Shown: positions 36,614 through 48,581, counted from the stretch's first letter. The stretch: DNA of 64,000 nt from an uncultured Clostridia bacterium (GCA_946537885.1 CAMNGC010000002.1:147376-211375), one strand, 5' to 3'. The notes: generated by a model not told the origin, from the sequence alone. Numbers and translations: made by a program.

Positions 36614-37837
36614 TTACAGGCCCAGACTCTCCATAAAATCACGCGTGAGAGGATGAATATCTCTTCCCTGACTCTCGAACTTATCCTTAACTGCTCCCAC
36701 ACACATCCGAAGAGCCTCATCAAGATCCCGAAGTGCCGTGATCCGCATCTGCGTAAGATCCGCATAGGTTCTGGAAGGCTCGAGCTTATCTGCCAGGAAA
36801 ACGATCTTGGATAAAAGGCTCATATTGCCGCAGCCGGTTGTATGATATGTGATCGCATCAAGGATCTCCGGATCGTCCACTCCGAATTCACGCGAAGCAA
36901 AGGTCGCGCCCGCCGGAGAATGAAGAAGCTTCTTTTCGACGAAAATATCACCTGTTCTCTCCTCTGCCATCCGACGCTGCAGATCTATATCGAGTTCCTT
37001 GGCACAGTCATGAAGGGCCCCGGCCAGCAAAGCCTTGTCAGGATCACATCCGTGTATCAGAGCATAACGACAGGACAGCAGTCCCACATTAAGTGTATGA
37101 AGCAGCCTCTTGCACCCAAGATAAGGGTACATCCATATGGCAGCTTCCATGAAGCTTTCGACCGCCCGGTCACTTACATGATCGAGTGGATTGTCTGCTT
37201 GATAAAGATCATGGGTGATTATAAATCTGCGCGCCGCCTCAGGGATCTTATCAAAGTCTCGCTCCTTACGAATAACAGATGAAGAAGCCTCAACCTGTTC
37301 TATCTTAAATATCTCAGGTCTTTTAGCGAAAATCTTCTCCAAGCGGTCAGCCTCGGAATCAACATCTATCCCATCACCCGGCCTTGATGCCGCAAGAAGA
37401 TTGGCATATTTGAGGATCTTATCCGGCATATACCAACTGTCAAACTGCGGCAATATATCAGAACCTGCGATCCAGAAATAGCTGTGATCTTCCTCTGCTC
37501 TTTTACGCTTTACACCGTTAGCCATAAGGAAAGGCACGATATAAGCCTTATCACAAAAGCGCTCAAGAGTAATTGCAGTATAGCTGATCCCTTCGATGGA
37601 GAATTCTATATCCGACAGGTATACAGGCTCGTCCTTGAACTCGCTCTCGAGCACATCCTTGGTCATATAGAACCTGTAGGGCGCGGCGCTTAAAACACGA
37701 CCGCGCTTAAAGGAATTCCTGACTGTCGGTATGACAACAACCGCCTCTATAAGGCCGCATCGAAGAGCTCCTCTGATAATAGAGAGATGTCCGTTGTGAA
37801 AAGGGTCGAAAGATCCTCCGTAAACTCCGATCCGCAT
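36614..37837 (-). CDS. nadD: NadD-YqeK fusion: NaMN adenylyltransferase plus HD hydrolase
   Basis: A 407-residue two-domain protein. The N-terminal 210 residues are nicotinate-nucleotide adenylyltransferase: GGSFDPFHNGH nucleotide motif, IAGSDILPQFDSW and SSSVIRKE. It makes deamido-NAD from NaMN and ATP. The C-terminal 190 residues are a YqeK-type HD domain: LHTLNVGL, ALLAGALHDCAKEL, HTTGC and LADKLEPSR. YqeK enzymes cleave Ap4A symmetrically. In most Firmicutes these are separate adjacent genes; here one reading frame covers both with no stop. The fusion joins an adenylylating enzyme to a dinucleotide hydrolase. It follows purD by 5 bases. Confidence 0.93.
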   Translation of the reverse strand: MRIGVYGGSFDPFHNGHLSIIRGALRCGLIEAVVVIPTVRNSFKRGRVLSAAPYRFYMTKDVLESEFKDEPVYLSDIEFSIEGISYTAITLERFCDKAYIVPFLMANGVKRKRAEEDHSYFWIAGSDILPQFDSWYMPDKILKYANLLAASRPGDGIDVDSEADRLEKIFAKRPEIFKIEQVEASSSVIRKERDFDKIPEAARRFIITHDLYQADNPLDHVSDRAVESFMEAAIWMYPYLGCKRLLHTLNVGLLSCRYALIHGCDPDKALLAGALHDCAKELDIDLQRRMAEERTGDIFVEKKLLHSPAGATFASREFGVDDPEILDAITYHTTGCGNMSLLSKIVFLADKLEPSRTYADLTQMRITALRDLDEALRMCVGAVKDKFESQGRDIHPLTRDFMESLGL

Positions 37838-37842
37838 CTCTA

Positions 37843-39099
37843 TCAGCCCAGCGTTCTGCCGATGTCCGTACGATAATGCATATCAGTAAAGGATATCTTC
37901 TTTACGCCTTCGTAAGCACCGTCGATAGCCTCATCAAGAGTATCACCCTCATCATAGACACAGAGAACACGACCGCCGTTTGTGACTATCTTGCCTTCGC
38001 TGTTAAGTGCAGTTCCCGCCTGGAATACCAGCTTGCCGCATGTATCGATACCGGTGATCTCATAGCCCTTCTTGTAGCTTACCGGGTATCCGCCTGAAGC
38101 CATGACGACAACGCAAGACTTCTTGTCACGCCAGTTGATATCGATCTTGTCGAGATTACCGTCGATCACGGCGTCGATGATATCCATAAGATCGCCGTCA
38201 AGCAAAGGCAGAATAGCCTGCACTTCAGGATCGCCGAATCTGCAGTTGTACTCAACTACCTTTGCCCCCTCATCCGTCAGCATCAATCCGAAATAGATAA
38301 CACCTTTGAAGGGTCTGCCCTCTTTCTTAAGAGCTTCAATAGTGGGAGTGATAATTCGGTTTCTGATCGCCTCCATATCTGCATCTGTGAGATCAGCACC
38401 CGGTGTAACAGCACCCATTCCGCCTGTATTTAATCCCTCATCGTGGTCATTGACTCTCTTGTGGTCTCTTGAAGAGATCATCGGAACAGCATGTTCGCCA
38501 TCAGAGAAAGCCAGTATCGTGAGCTCGGGTCCTACCATACATTCCTCAATAACTACAGTACTGCCTGCGTCGCCGAATTTCTTGTCCCCCATCATGGACT
38601 TAACTGCATCCTTAGCTTCCTGAAGATCCTGAGCAATGATAACGCCCTTGCCAAGAGCCAGTCCGTCACACTTGATAACTATCGGCATCTTCTGAGTCTC
38701 AAGATAATCAAGCGCAGCCTGCTCATCATCGAAAAGCTCATACTTGGCAGTAGGTATGTTGTACTTACGCATGAGATTCTTGGAGAAAGCCTTGCTGGAT
38801 TCGATAATAGCGGCATTTGCTCTCGGACCGAAAGCCCTGATGCCTTCTGCCTCCAACTTGTCTACAAGTCCCAATGCCAGCGGGTCCTCAGGAGCTACAA
38901 ATACAAGGTCAAACTGTCCCTGCTTAGCAAAATCCACCAGCTTATCTATCTCAGTAGCCTTTATATCCACACACTTGGCAACAGATGCGATACCTCCGTT
39001 GCCGGGAGCACAGTAAAGCTCATCTACGCGACTGCTCTGCGCTAATTTCCAGCAGATTACATGCTCTCTTCCGCCACTTCCTACAACCAAAACCTTCAT
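37843..39099 (-). CDS. purD: Phosphoribosylamine-glycine ligase
   Basis: GAR synthetase of 418 residues, second step of purine synthesis, joining glycine to phosphoribosylamine with ATP. An ATP-grasp fold with start VLVVGSGGREHVICWKLA, FGPRANAAIIESSKAFSKN, the ATP-binding PIVIKCDGLALGKGV, and the late VEYNCRFGDPEVQAILP. No other pur gene is nearby; it lies 60 bp after atpC and 5 bases before nadD-yqeK, so it may be read through from the ATP synthase operon. Confidence 0.96.
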   Translation of the reverse strand: MKVLVVGSGGREHVICWKLAQSSRVDELYCAPGNGGIASVAKCVDIKATEIDKLVDFAKQGQFDLVFVAPEDPLALGLVDKLEAEGIRAFGPRANAAIIESSKAFSKNLMRKYNIPTAKYELFDDEQAALDYLETQKMPIVIKCDGLALGKGVIIAQDLQEAKDAVKSMMGDKKFGDAGSTVVIEECMVGPELTILAFSDGEHAVPMISSRDHKRVNDHDEGLNTGGMGAVTPGADLTDADMEAIRNRIITPTIEALKKEGRPFKGVIYFGLMLTDEGAKVVEYNCRFGDPEVQAILPLLDGDLMDIIDAVIDGNLDKIDINWRDKKSCVVVMASGGYPVSYKKGYEITGIDTCGKLVFQAGTALNSEGKIVTNGGRVLCVYDEGDTLDEAIDGAYEGVKKISFTDMHYRTDIGRTLG

Positions 39100-39159
39100 T
39101 TCTATTTCCTCCGAATTCTCGATAGCTTAGATATTATCAGACAACAATCCCTTTGTCAC

Positions 39160-39420
39160 TTAAGACCAGATAACACTGCCGGTAAGAAGTGTCACTTTAT
39201 CCTCTCCGACAGTCAGGATCCCTCCTTCTATCTTTCCGCGCTTATCAGTCTCATCAGGCAGATCGATCACCATCTCACAGGCTTTAAGTGCTGTGACAAA
39301 AGGGATATGTCCCGCCATAACGGCCAGGTCACCCTGAAGACCTCTCACGGAGAGGCACACTGCCTCGCCCTCAAAAAGCTTGCCGTCAGGTGATGAGACT
39401 GTCAGATTATAAGATTTCAT
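39160..39420 (-). CDS. atpC: F1 ATP synthase epsilon subunit, short form
   Basis: Only 86 residues against about 135 usually. The N-terminal beta-sandwich that contacts gamma and the c-ring is present (YNLTVSSPDGKLFEGEAVCLSVRG, GDLAVMAGHIPFVTAL). It ends at GSVIWS, where the C-terminal two-helix domain would begin. That missing domain is what inhibits ATP hydrolysis in many bacteria. The stop codon is clean and no remnant was seen after it. Last gene of the atp operon. Confidence 0.92.
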   Translation of the reverse strand: MKSYNLTVSSPDGKLFEGEAVCLSVRGLQGDLAVMAGHIPFVTALKACEMVIDLPDETDKRGKIEGGILTVGEDKVTLLTGSVIWS

Positions 39421-39440
39421 GCTCAGATCATCCTCCGACT

Positions 39441-40838
<1,398 letters not shown>

Positions 40839-40865
40839 TCACTTCCTTTACCGTTCTTTTCTTTC

Positions 40866-41696
40866 TCAGTCACCGCTTCCGGCTACGATCTCAGTGATCT
40901 CCTGAGTGATCGCACCCTGTCTTGCGCGGTTATATTCCAACTGCAGATCATCTATCATCTGCTCTGCGTTCTTCTTGGCATTATCCATAGCCATGCGTCT
41001 CGCTGCCACCTCGCAGGCAAAACTCTCACGGACAGCCGCGATTATCATCGCAGCGACATACTCCGGCACGATCGCCTCTATCATGCTCATCTCATCCGGC
41101 TCCCATACTATCCCGGCCTTGCGTCCGGAGATCTCGCTTTCAGTCCTGTTAAGCGGCAGGATCCAACTGACCTTGACCTCCTGAGCTATGATCGAAATAT
41201 ACCTGTTGCAGACGATCCCGATCCTGTCATATTCTCCTTCATTAAAATCTCTGCAGAGCTCATCAGCCAATTCTTTTGCTTTCTCGAAAGGATATATCTC
41301 GGAAGAATCGTAGATTCCGTCTTCATTATCGGAATATCTGTCAGAGGCTCTCTTGCCGATCGGCACGATCTCGGCTCCGGGGAATTCTCTGACCATTCGA
41401 AAAACATTGGCGTTATAACCTCCGCAGAGGCCTCTGTCGCCTGCAATGACGATAAGCTTTGTCCTTCCGCCGGATCGATTTCCTCTGGTCATATAGACAC
41501 TCTTGGCGCACTCGGGAGAAGCTGTCAGGATCTTCATGGTGTCATCTACCGCGCTCATATACTCTTTGGCATGGATCATGCCCTCTGTAGCGCGGCGGAT
41601 TTTCGATGATGCGACAAGCCCCATTGCGCGAGTTAAATGCAATGTGGAATCAAAGCTCTTTATTCGATTGCCGAGTTCTCTTGTATCCTGCCCCAT
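40866..41696 (-). CDS. atpG: F1 ATP synthase gamma subunit
   Basis: Central rotor shaft, 276 residues. The N-terminal helix (RELGNRIKSFDSTLHLTRAMGLVASSKIRRA) and the C-terminal helix (AMDNAKKNAEQMIDDLQLEYNRARQGAITQEI) that form the coiled coil are well conserved, with GDRGLCGGYNANV in the middle. The 14-bp gap from atpA and a normal length indicate an intact gene. Confidence 0.96.
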   Translation of the reverse strand: MGQDTRELGNRIKSFDSTLHLTRAMGLVASSKIRRATEGMIHAKEYMSAVDDTMKILTASPECAKSVYMTRGNRSGGRTKLIVIAGDRGLCGGYNANVFRMVREFPGAEIVPIGKRASDRYSDNEDGIYDSSEIYPFEKAKELADELCRDFNEGEYDRIGIVCNRYISIIAQEVKVSWILPLNRTESEISGRKAGIVWEPDEMSMIEAIVPEYVAAMIIAAVRESFACEVAARRMAMDNAKKNAEQMIDDLQLEYNRARQGAITQEITEIVAGSGD

Positions 41697-41710
41697 CTGT
41701 TATTTCCTTA

Positions 41711-43204
41711 TCAGATCTTTACTTTCTCGAGAGCGCTTCTTAATTCACTCTCATCTTCAGCTTCCCAGAAGCCGTCTTCTATTCTCTTGAGCCACTCTGC
41801 GTGCTGACTTGTGAGTCTCGCGATAAGCTCATTCTCATAATCGTGTACACGGTTTACCGGAATGGAATCCAAGAATCCGTTAATGACCGCATAAACGATG
41901 CCTACTTGACAACCGACCTTGACGGGACAGTTACGCCCCTGCTTTAAGACCTCGACGATCCTCTCGCCCAGGGCCAGTCTCTTCTTGGTATCGGCATCCA
42001 GATCGGATCCGAACTGAGCGAATGCCTGAAGCTCTCTATACTGGGAATAAAGGAGCTTTAACTCTCCCGAGACCTTTTTCATGGCTTTAACCTGAGCTGA
42101 GCCTCCTACACGGGATACCGAGATACCCGGATTAATAGCCGGGATAATGCCGGAATGGAACATCTCCGTCTCAAGGAATATCTGTCCGTCTGTAATTGAG
42201 ATTACATTTGTCGGTATGTAAGCAGAAACATCACCCGCCTGCGTCTCGACGATAGGCAGGGCGGTTATAGAACCACCACCGAATTCCGGAGCCACGCATG
42301 CAGCTCTCTCCAAGAGACGAGAATGCAGATAGAATACATCGCCGGGATAGGCCTCACGTCCCGGAGGTCTCCTGATAAGAAGAGACAGAGCTCGATAGGC
42401 TACAGCGTGTTTGGAAAGATCATCATAAATGATCAGAACATCCTTGCCCTGCTCTCTGAAGTATTCTGCCATGGCACAACCTGAATAAGGAGCAATGTAC
42501 TGAAGAGGAGCGCTCTCCGATGCCGAAGCAGATACGACTATCGTATAGTCCATCGCGCCCGAGTCCTGAAGGTCGGAAGCAAGTTGCAAAACCGAAGTGG
42601 CCTTCTGGCCTATTGCTACATAGATGCAGATAACACCGGTGTCTTTCTGATTTATGATGGTATCAAGAGCTATCTCGGTCTTACCGGTCTGACGGTCACC
42701 GATGATAAGCTCACGCTGGCCTCTTCCTATAGGGATCATGGAATCGATGGCCTTGATACCCGTCTGAAGAGGAACCGATACGCTCTTACGCTCGATGATA
42801 CCGGGAGCCTCGGCCTCTATCGGCTTGGTCTTATCACAGACTACGATTCCTTTACCATCAATGGGATTGCCTAATGCATCGACTACTCTTCCGAGAAGAG
42901 CCTCGCCGACAGGCACCGACAATACATGACCGGTCCTTCTTACGGAGGATCCTTCTCTGATATCATAAGTATCGGAGAGGATGGCAACAGAGACAGTCTC
43001 GTTCTCAAGATTCTGAGCAAGACCTACACTTCCGTCCTCGAATTCCAGGAGCTCCGTAGCCATGCAGTTACGAAGACCGTATACACTGGCTATTCCGTCT
43101 CCGACGAGCACTACCGTGCCGGTCTCGGCCATATCGACACGGGTCCTGTAATTACGGATCTGTTCCTTAAGTATATTGCTTATCTCTTCCGGTTTTCTTG
43201 CCAT
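41711..43204 (-). CDS. atpA: F1 ATP synthase alpha subunit
   Basis: Non-catalytic nucleotide-binding subunit of 497 residues. P-loop GDRQTGKT at 169-176, the conserved [15 protein letters not shown] block, and a C-terminal helical bundle. The start overlaps the stop of atpH by one base. No deviation from the family was seen. Confidence 0.97.
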   Translation of the reverse strand: MARKPEEISNILKEQIRNYRTRVDMAETGTVVLVGDGIASVYGLRNCMATELLEFEDGSVGLAQNLENETVSVAILSDTYDIREGSSVRRTGHVLSVPVGEALLGRVVDALGNPIDGKGIVVCDKTKPIEAEAPGIIERKSVSVPLQTGIKAIDSMIPIGRGQRELIIGDRQTGKTEIALDTIINQKDTGVICIYVAIGQKATSVLQLASDLQDSGAMDYTIVVSASASESAPLQYIAPYSGCAMAEYFREQGKDVLIIYDDLSKHAVAYRALSLLIRRPPGREAYPGDVFYLHSRLLERAACVAPEFGGGSITALPIVETQAGDVSAYIPTNVISITDGQIFLETEMFHSGIIPAINPGISVSRVGGSAQVKAMKKVSGELKLLYSQYRELQAFAQFGSDLDADTKKRLALGERIVEVLKQGRNCPVKVGCQVGIVYAVINGFLDSIPVNRVHDYENELIARLTSQHAEWLKRIEDGFWEAEDESELRSALEKVKI

Positions 43205-43731
43205 CAGCTCATCACTTCCTTCATATTCTTCAGACGTCTCCTGATGCTTCCGTCGAAGCTCGTTCCGTCCATATCAACGATCACTCCGCCTAACAGCTGA
43301 GGATCCACTCTATATCTCATCTCGATCTCGTTTCCGGAGATCTTTATAAGCTTGTCTTTTAGCTTAGCTTTCTCCTTATCTGTCAGTTCAACGGCGCTGG
43401 TAACATAAGCGACAGAACGTTTTGCTGCCAGATTAAAGAGGATATCATATTCCTTTATACAATCTTCCAGGCGGTCTACCGCTCCGTGACTTGTAAGTAC
43501 GCCAAGAAAGGATACAACCAGATCAGCAACCTCGCCCTTGAAAGCTTCATCAATTGAGTTCAGCCGATCCTCGAGCGGTATCCCCGGAGCTTCCAGGAAA
43601 GTCCTGTATTCAGGGGTTATATCTATAGTCTTGCTTATAAAATGCAGACCGTCACCCACCTCGCTCACGACATTTCCTTCGCGGGCAAGTTCATAAAGAG
43701 CAATCGCATATTCCTTGCCGGATCCGCTCAT
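43204..43731 (-). CDS. atpH: F1 ATP synthase delta subunit
   Basis: Peripheral-stalk subunit (OSCP type) of 175 residues joining the top of F1 to subunit b. Recognised by its place and size, the N-terminal [15 protein letters not shown] helix, and the C-terminal [28 protein letters not shown] motif. Overlaps atpF by 4 bases and atpA by one. Confidence 0.94.
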   Translation of the reverse strand: MSGSGKEYAIALYELAREGNVVSEVGDGLHFISKTIDITPEYRTFLEAPGIPLEDRLNSIDEAFKGEVADLVVSFLGVLTSHGAVDRLEDCIKEYDILFNLAAKRSVAYVTSAVELTDKEKAKLKDKLIKISGNEIEMRYRVDPQLLGGVIVDMDGTSFDGSIRRRLKNMKEVMS

Positions 43732-44231
43732 TCTTCATCCCCCAGATCATTGATAAAAGAGTCTATCAGATCGCGATGATCCTCAGGGCTGATCTCACGC
43801 TCGATCAATTTCTCCGTAAGTGATGTAGACACATCCACGATCTCTTTCTTCATGGAGGCCTCAGCTTTCTTCTGCTCGCGCTCAATCTCCTCCTGAGCTC
43901 TCCTGATCATCTTATCGGCCTTATCGCGAGTCTCTGCCAGCATCATCTCGTTACGCTTGTCGGCATTAGCGACAGACATCTTAACGAGCATGTCAGAATC
44001 CGCCTCAGCCTTGTCGAGACGTTTCTGCCATTGTTGTTGAATGATGTGGGCATTGTTATTGGCGATCTCCGCTTCAGCGTACTGGGACTCCACCTCCGCC
44101 CGTCTCTGCGCCATAAGATTTCTTACCGGCTTATAAAGAAACTTGCGAAGGATCAGATAAAGGATCGCCAGATTCATGAATGAGATCAGGATATCCCACA
44201 GATTGATCGAAATAACATCAAGTGTCGGCAT
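43728..44231 (-). CDS. atpF: F0 ATP synthase subunit b
   Basis: A 167-residue peripheral stalk subunit. One N-terminal membrane helix (about 10-28) is followed by a long, charged helix rich in Glu, Lys and Arg that forms the dimeric stalk (KMIRRAQEEIEREQKKAEASM). Only one b gene is present, as expected for a homodimer. It lies 18 bp after atpE. Confidence 0.95.
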   Translation of the reverse strand: MPTLDVISINLWDILISFMNLAILYLILRKFLYKPVRNLMAQRRAEVESQYAEAEIANNNAHIIQQQWQKRLDKAEADSDMLVKMSVANADKRNEMMLAETRDKADKMIRRAQEEIEREQKKAEASMKKEIVDVSTSLTEKLIEREISPEDHRDLIDSFINDLGDEE

Positions 44232-44249
44232 TATCTTCTCACCTTCGCA

Positions 44250-44561
<312 letters not shown>

Positions 44562-45434
44562 TTATACCTCGGCTTTGGCCTTTGCCTCAGCTTTGGCTTT
44601 CTTTCTTTTCTTACGTTCATTATATTCATCCTCGGCAAAAGCTCCGGATACATACAGCATTGTCAACATAGCGAAAATAAACGCCTGAAGACATCCGCTG
44701 AAAACGTCAAAATAAACTGACAGCACCGCCGGCAATCCAACTCTGAACAAGGGAAATGTCCCGATACCGCCCAGAAGTTTACGCGACAAGAGCGACAGAC
44801 CTGAAGCCAGGATAACCGAGATAACGGACCCCGACAGGATATTCCCGTAGTGACGCAGAGACATGGATACGGGTGTCGCGATCTCGCTTATGACATTAAG
44901 CGGAGCCAGGAAAGGCACCGGCTCACCGAAGCTCTTGATATAATGCCAGGGGCCGCACTTCATCTTGTAGTAGGTGATCAGTATAAATACCATAATTGCC
45001 CATCCTGCTACTACATTAAGATCTGATGTCGGTGGGAACAGACCTACCAGTGTCAGCAGGCTCGAAAAGGCTGACAGGGCAAGCATAGCGGCAATGAATG
45101 GAACAAAGCCCATAAAGGCCTTTCCCATATTTGATCGAACCAAACTGTCCGTCTTTGTAACGATCCACTCGGCAATTATCTGTCTTCTTGTCTGTTTACG
45201 GGTCTTCATATTCCTGGTAAGGAAAAGGCAAAGGAAGAATATGGATATGATGACCAACCATGAATTAACCTGCGCCTCGGTTATCGGCATCCCCCCCAGA
45301 GGAAGGTCCAGCTTAAAGAAAACATGAGCACCTGTAACCGATATTCCCTCAGAAGCCGGTATAAAAAGAACTTTGATAAGAATGCCGATGACGATCGGAA
45401 GTATTACGCCGATAAGAAGAAGTATATCAATCAT
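44562..45434 (-). CDS. atpB: F0 ATP synthase subunit a
   Basis: Ion-channel subunit of about 290 residues with five or six membrane helices. The essential Arg is in VSMSLRHYGNILSGSV (the usual motif is SLRLFGN). The protein ends in a Lys/Ala-rich tail (RKKRKKAKAEAKAKAEV) that most family members lack and that would face the cytoplasm. The frame opens upstream at 45476, but the ATG at 45434 has AAGGAGAT at the right distance and overlaps the atpI stop by 8 bases. Confidence 0.94.
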   Translation of the reverse strand: MIDILLLIGVILPIVIGILIKVLFIPASEGISVTGAHVFFKLDLPLGGMPITEAQVNSWLVIISIFFLCLFLTRNMKTRKQTRRQIIAEWIVTKTDSLVRSNMGKAFMGFVPFIAAMLALSAFSSLLTLVGLFPPTSDLNVVAGWAIMVFILITYYKMKCGPWHYIKSFGEPVPFLAPLNVISEIATPVSMSLRHYGNILSGSVISVILASGLSLLSRKLLGGIGTFPLFRVGLPAVLSVYFDVFSGCLQAFIFAMLTMLYVSGAFAEDEYNERKKRKKAKAEAKAKAEV

Positions 45435-45999
45435 GCCCGTTATCTCCTTCCGTCGCTTCGTCTGTGTCTTCGTCACTTGAAGCTAAAGAGACGTCAGTAT
45501 CGGCATCTGTTGAAACTGAAGCAGAAGTACTTCCGCTGAAGCTCATTCCTACAAAAGGACGTACAAGTATGGCGATCCTCGGAAAGAGCAAGGGAATTAC
45601 AGTAGCAATAAGATTGAATATCGGAGCTACGCCGGCGATAACTACTGCAAGGAGCATCATAATGGTCCTGTAGTTACGGGAAACATTCATATAAGACCTC
45701 GCCTGCTTCTCATCTGCAGCGACCGCCTTCTGAACCGTAAGTCCCATAAGGAAAAAATTCAGGACGGCAACAAGACCTCCGAGCAGATTTCCGCTGAGAA
45801 CAGTAAGGTCCCACCTTTGAATGATGAGGAATACCGCCTCCATCAGGGCGCTTAAAATGACCACAGATACGCCAATGTAGAGTGTCTCACGCTTTACTGC
45901 AGTCTCAACCTTTACCACTTTTCGCTCCTTATCTTCAATACAAACACATTCGGAGATAATTTTATCTTTATCCGCAGTCAAAAACAACCTAAATCGCAT
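45427..45999 (-). CDS. atpI: ATP synthase subunit I-like protein
   Basis: A 190-residue protein at the head of the atp operon. Four predicted membrane helices (from about 40 to 150) have the AtpI pattern, with a GNLLGGLVAVLNFFLMGLTV segment near the middle. AtpI helps c-ring assembly in some bacteria. An extra N-terminal stretch of 35 residues and an acidic Ser/Asp tail of about 35 residues are not typical, and the true start may be internal. Assigned mainly by position and topology. Confidence 0.75.
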   Translation of the reverse strand: MRFRLFLTADKDKIISECVCIEDKERKVVKVETAVKRETLYIGVSVVILSALMEAVFLIIQRWDLTVLSGNLLGGLVAVLNFFLMGLTVQKAVAADEKQARSYMNVSRNYRTIMMLLAVVIAGVAPIFNLIATVIPLLFPRIAILVRPFVGMSFSGSTSASVSTDADTDVSLASSDEDTDEATEGDNGHD

Positions 46000-46129
46000 C
46001 CGTCATTTGCAGATAACAAGAAAGATATGTTTATTTTTACGATATTATGCAACAATAGATAAGGATTGTTTCGTCTACTATGTGTAGATGATCAAAAACA
46101 AGCTTTTTGTCAATAAGGAGGTAGCTATT

Positions 46130-48556
46130 TTGAAATCCATTAAAAAATTCACAGCCGGACTCATGTCTGTCATAATGCTCTCAGGCGTTATCGCAGGCTG
46201 CAGTTCTTCTGATTCGGAGAAGAAAACGACTGACGATATCCCCTCAGAATTCACGGAAGATACCGAATGGTACAATGTAACAAAAGTAGATCTGTCAGGT
46301 CAATACACCGGTCCGGAATATGAGTATGTGGACTATCAGTATATCGGAAATTACAACAACGGTTTTATAGTAAAAGCATCCGGCTACAAGAAAGTCCCCG
46401 AGAATTTTGACTATGAGAACGGCGATTATTCCCAATTCGTAGTTCAGAATATTGATTACTACACTGAGGATGGCAAACTCGAGAACTCTTATAGTCTCGA
46501 TATTCCATATGATTCATATGTAATGGGAGCCTATGTCACTGACAACCTGGTTACCATAAACTATCAGGATTACACAGAAAACAATCTGATTAATAATTCT
46601 CTGATATTAAATCTCGATAGCGGTGAATTCTCAAGAGGCGAATCATCTACCGCTCAAGAGGAAGGTGATTATGAGCGAACATTCATAATGGGCGACCTGA
46701 CCATACAAACTCAGTGGCTCAATATCAATGACAACACATATTCATATATTATCAGCGTGGTCGACAAAGACGGTAACAAGACCAATATCGACCTGAGAGA
46801 TGAACTCCCCGATACAAATATTTTCGATATTTCTCAGGCATTTGCTCCTGATGCCGATACCATCCTCTTTCAGTGTTCATCAGGCGGAAGTTCTGCCATG
46901 ACGACATCCGGAACTTCAGATACCCTCTATGTCGAGCTTGACAGAGCAACTATGAAAGCGACTGTCGCTGATTCCGAGAAATATGCATGGCTTAACAATT
47001 ATGATATCTGGAATGCCACAACTATAGACGGAATGGGTACATACTTTGTCCCCTGGAACGGAAATGGTATCAGCAAACTTGACTTTGAGAACCAGACAGC
47101 AGAGACAGTCATCAACTTCAATTGGTGCAATGTTAACAGATATGATATCTTGAATCTCACAATTGTAAACGCTGATGAATCAGGCATCACGCTGGCAGGT
47201 AATACCATGGATAAGACCGGTTTCGGTATCTTTAAGTTTGAAAAAGCCGAGACAAATCCCAATGTCGGTAAGAACATCATCAAAGCCGCATCGCTAAGCG
47301 GACTTGACTATACCATCTGCGAAGCTATCTACGAGTTCAATAATCAGAGCAGTGACACATTCATTATGGTCGATAACAGATATAATCTTTGGGAGAACGA
47401 GAGCCTCAACGCAATCTCCGGTGGTGGCGGCGAGGATGATTATGCTACCGCTTACCTCAATACGGTAGCCGAGATCGCCGATCAGATGGCTGTCGATATT
47501 ATGGCCGGTGACGGTCCGGATTTGCTGTTTAACAGCAGCTCATTAACGCAGCTTAACAACTCCGATTATCTCTTGGATCTCTCTTCCCTTGTAGCAGATG
47601 ATTCAAAGTATTTTACCAACATTACTGATTCCCTCAAGGTAGACGATAAGCTCTACCAGTTGCCGGTTAATTTCGTTATGCTCGGTATTACGACCGATGA
47701 GAGATTCGTAGATGATGGTCAGCAGGGCTTTACTTTCGAGCAGTATAAGACATTCGTAGACGAGGTATGTAACGGTACTGACCCTATCCAGGCAACTCAG
47801 CTTGATTACTTCGATATTTGCTACACGGCAATGACAGATCTCTTCTATGACGGTCATTCCATCAACTTCAAGAATGACGATTTCACGGCTCTTGCCGAAT
47901 ATATCAAAAACGATGTAAAAGATCCCATCCCTAATAGCGATGACATGTATGTCGACGGACCCTATTACGAGACAGAGTACGAGAAGCCCAATGCCTCCTA
48001 CGGTTCTATCTACAGTCTCCAGAATCTGCTTTGGGAAAGAGGCGATGATATTCTGACTACGCGTATGCTCGGTCTCCCTACAAGTGACGGTCGCGGTCCC
48101 TGCTTCAATATAGAGCTTTCAATAGCAGTATCAGCTCAAAGCAAGCATCAGGATTCCTGCCTCGAATTTGTAAACATGCTGATAAGTGACGATTTCCAGA
48201 GCTCTCTTGCCGGCAACAACAACACAAATGCCAATCCCGTAAACCGCCAGGCTTTCGAGGCAGTAGCTCAGAAGGCTATAGAGAGCTATAATAGCGACGT
48301 AGATATGAATCTGCAGTACTACACAGACGCCGAGCTTATTATGTATTCGTTGCCTTCTAAGCGCATCGACGACTCTGTTATCGACTACTATGAGGGACTC
48401 ATCGAAAGTTGCGTATGCCCTTCTATCTATGACCCTTCTATCCAGATCATTATGAGAGAAGAAATGCAGGCATACTTCGCGGGTCAAAGAGATCTTGCAA
48501 CTGTAGAAGATACTATGACAAACAGGATCACTACATACATCAACGAGAGAGGCTGA
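46130..48556 (+). CDS. Lipoprotein: propeller-like domain plus solute-binding domain
   Basis: An 808-residue lipoprotein with lipobox VIAGC near residue 26. The N-terminal 370 residues show repeated strand blocks (NYNNGFIVKASGYKKV, YVMGAYVTDNLVTINY), suggesting a beta-propeller. A solute-binding-like domain follows: CEAIYEFNNQSSDTFIMVDN, IMAGDGPDLLFNSSS, YQLPVNFVMLGITTDE and a late FVNMLISDDFQ. It parallels the 716-residue lipoprotein at 27.2-29.4 kb. No transport genes are adjacent. The frame opens at 46088, but TTG at 46130 with AAGGAGG eight bases before is the better start. Confidence 0.78.
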   Translation: MKSIKKFTAGLMSVIMLSGVIAGCSSSDSEKKTTDDIPSEFTEDTEWYNVTKVDLSGQYTGPEYEYVDYQYIGNYNNGFIVKASGYKKVPENFDYENGDYSQFVVQNIDYYTEDGKLENSYSLDIPYDSYVMGAYVTDNLVTINYQDYTENNLINNSLILNLDSGEFSRGESSTAQEEGDYERTFIMGDLTIQTQWLNINDNTYSYIISVVDKDGNKTNIDLRDELPDTNIFDISQAFAPDADTILFQCSSGGSSAMTTSGTSDTLYVELDRATMKATVADSEKYAWLNNYDIWNATTIDGMGTYFVPWNGNGISKLDFENQTAETVINFNWCNVNRYDILNLTIVNADESGITLAGNTMDKTGFGIFKFEKAETNPNVGKNIIKAASLSGLDYTICEAIYEFNNQSSDTFIMVDNRYNLWENESLNAISGGGGEDDYATAYLNTVAEIADQMAVDIMAGDGPDLLFNSSSLTQLNNSDYLLDLSSLVADDSKYFTNITDSLKVDDKLYQLPVNFVMLGITTDERFVDDGQQGFTFEQYKTFVDEVCNGTDPIQATQLDYFDICYTAMTDLFYDGHSINFKNDDFTALAEYIKNDVKDPIPNSDDMYVDGPYYETEYEKPNASYGSIYSLQNLLWERGDDILTTRMLGLPTSDGRGPCFNIELSIAVSAQSKHQDSCLEFVNMLISDDFQSSLAGNNNTNANPVNRQAFEAVAQKAIESYNSDVDMNLQYYTDAELIMYSLPSKRIDDSVIDYYEGLIESCVCPSIYDPSIQIIMREEMQAYFAGQRDLATVEDTMTNRITTYINERG

Positions 48557-48581
48557 TAAGCTTCAATAAGATAAGATCACG

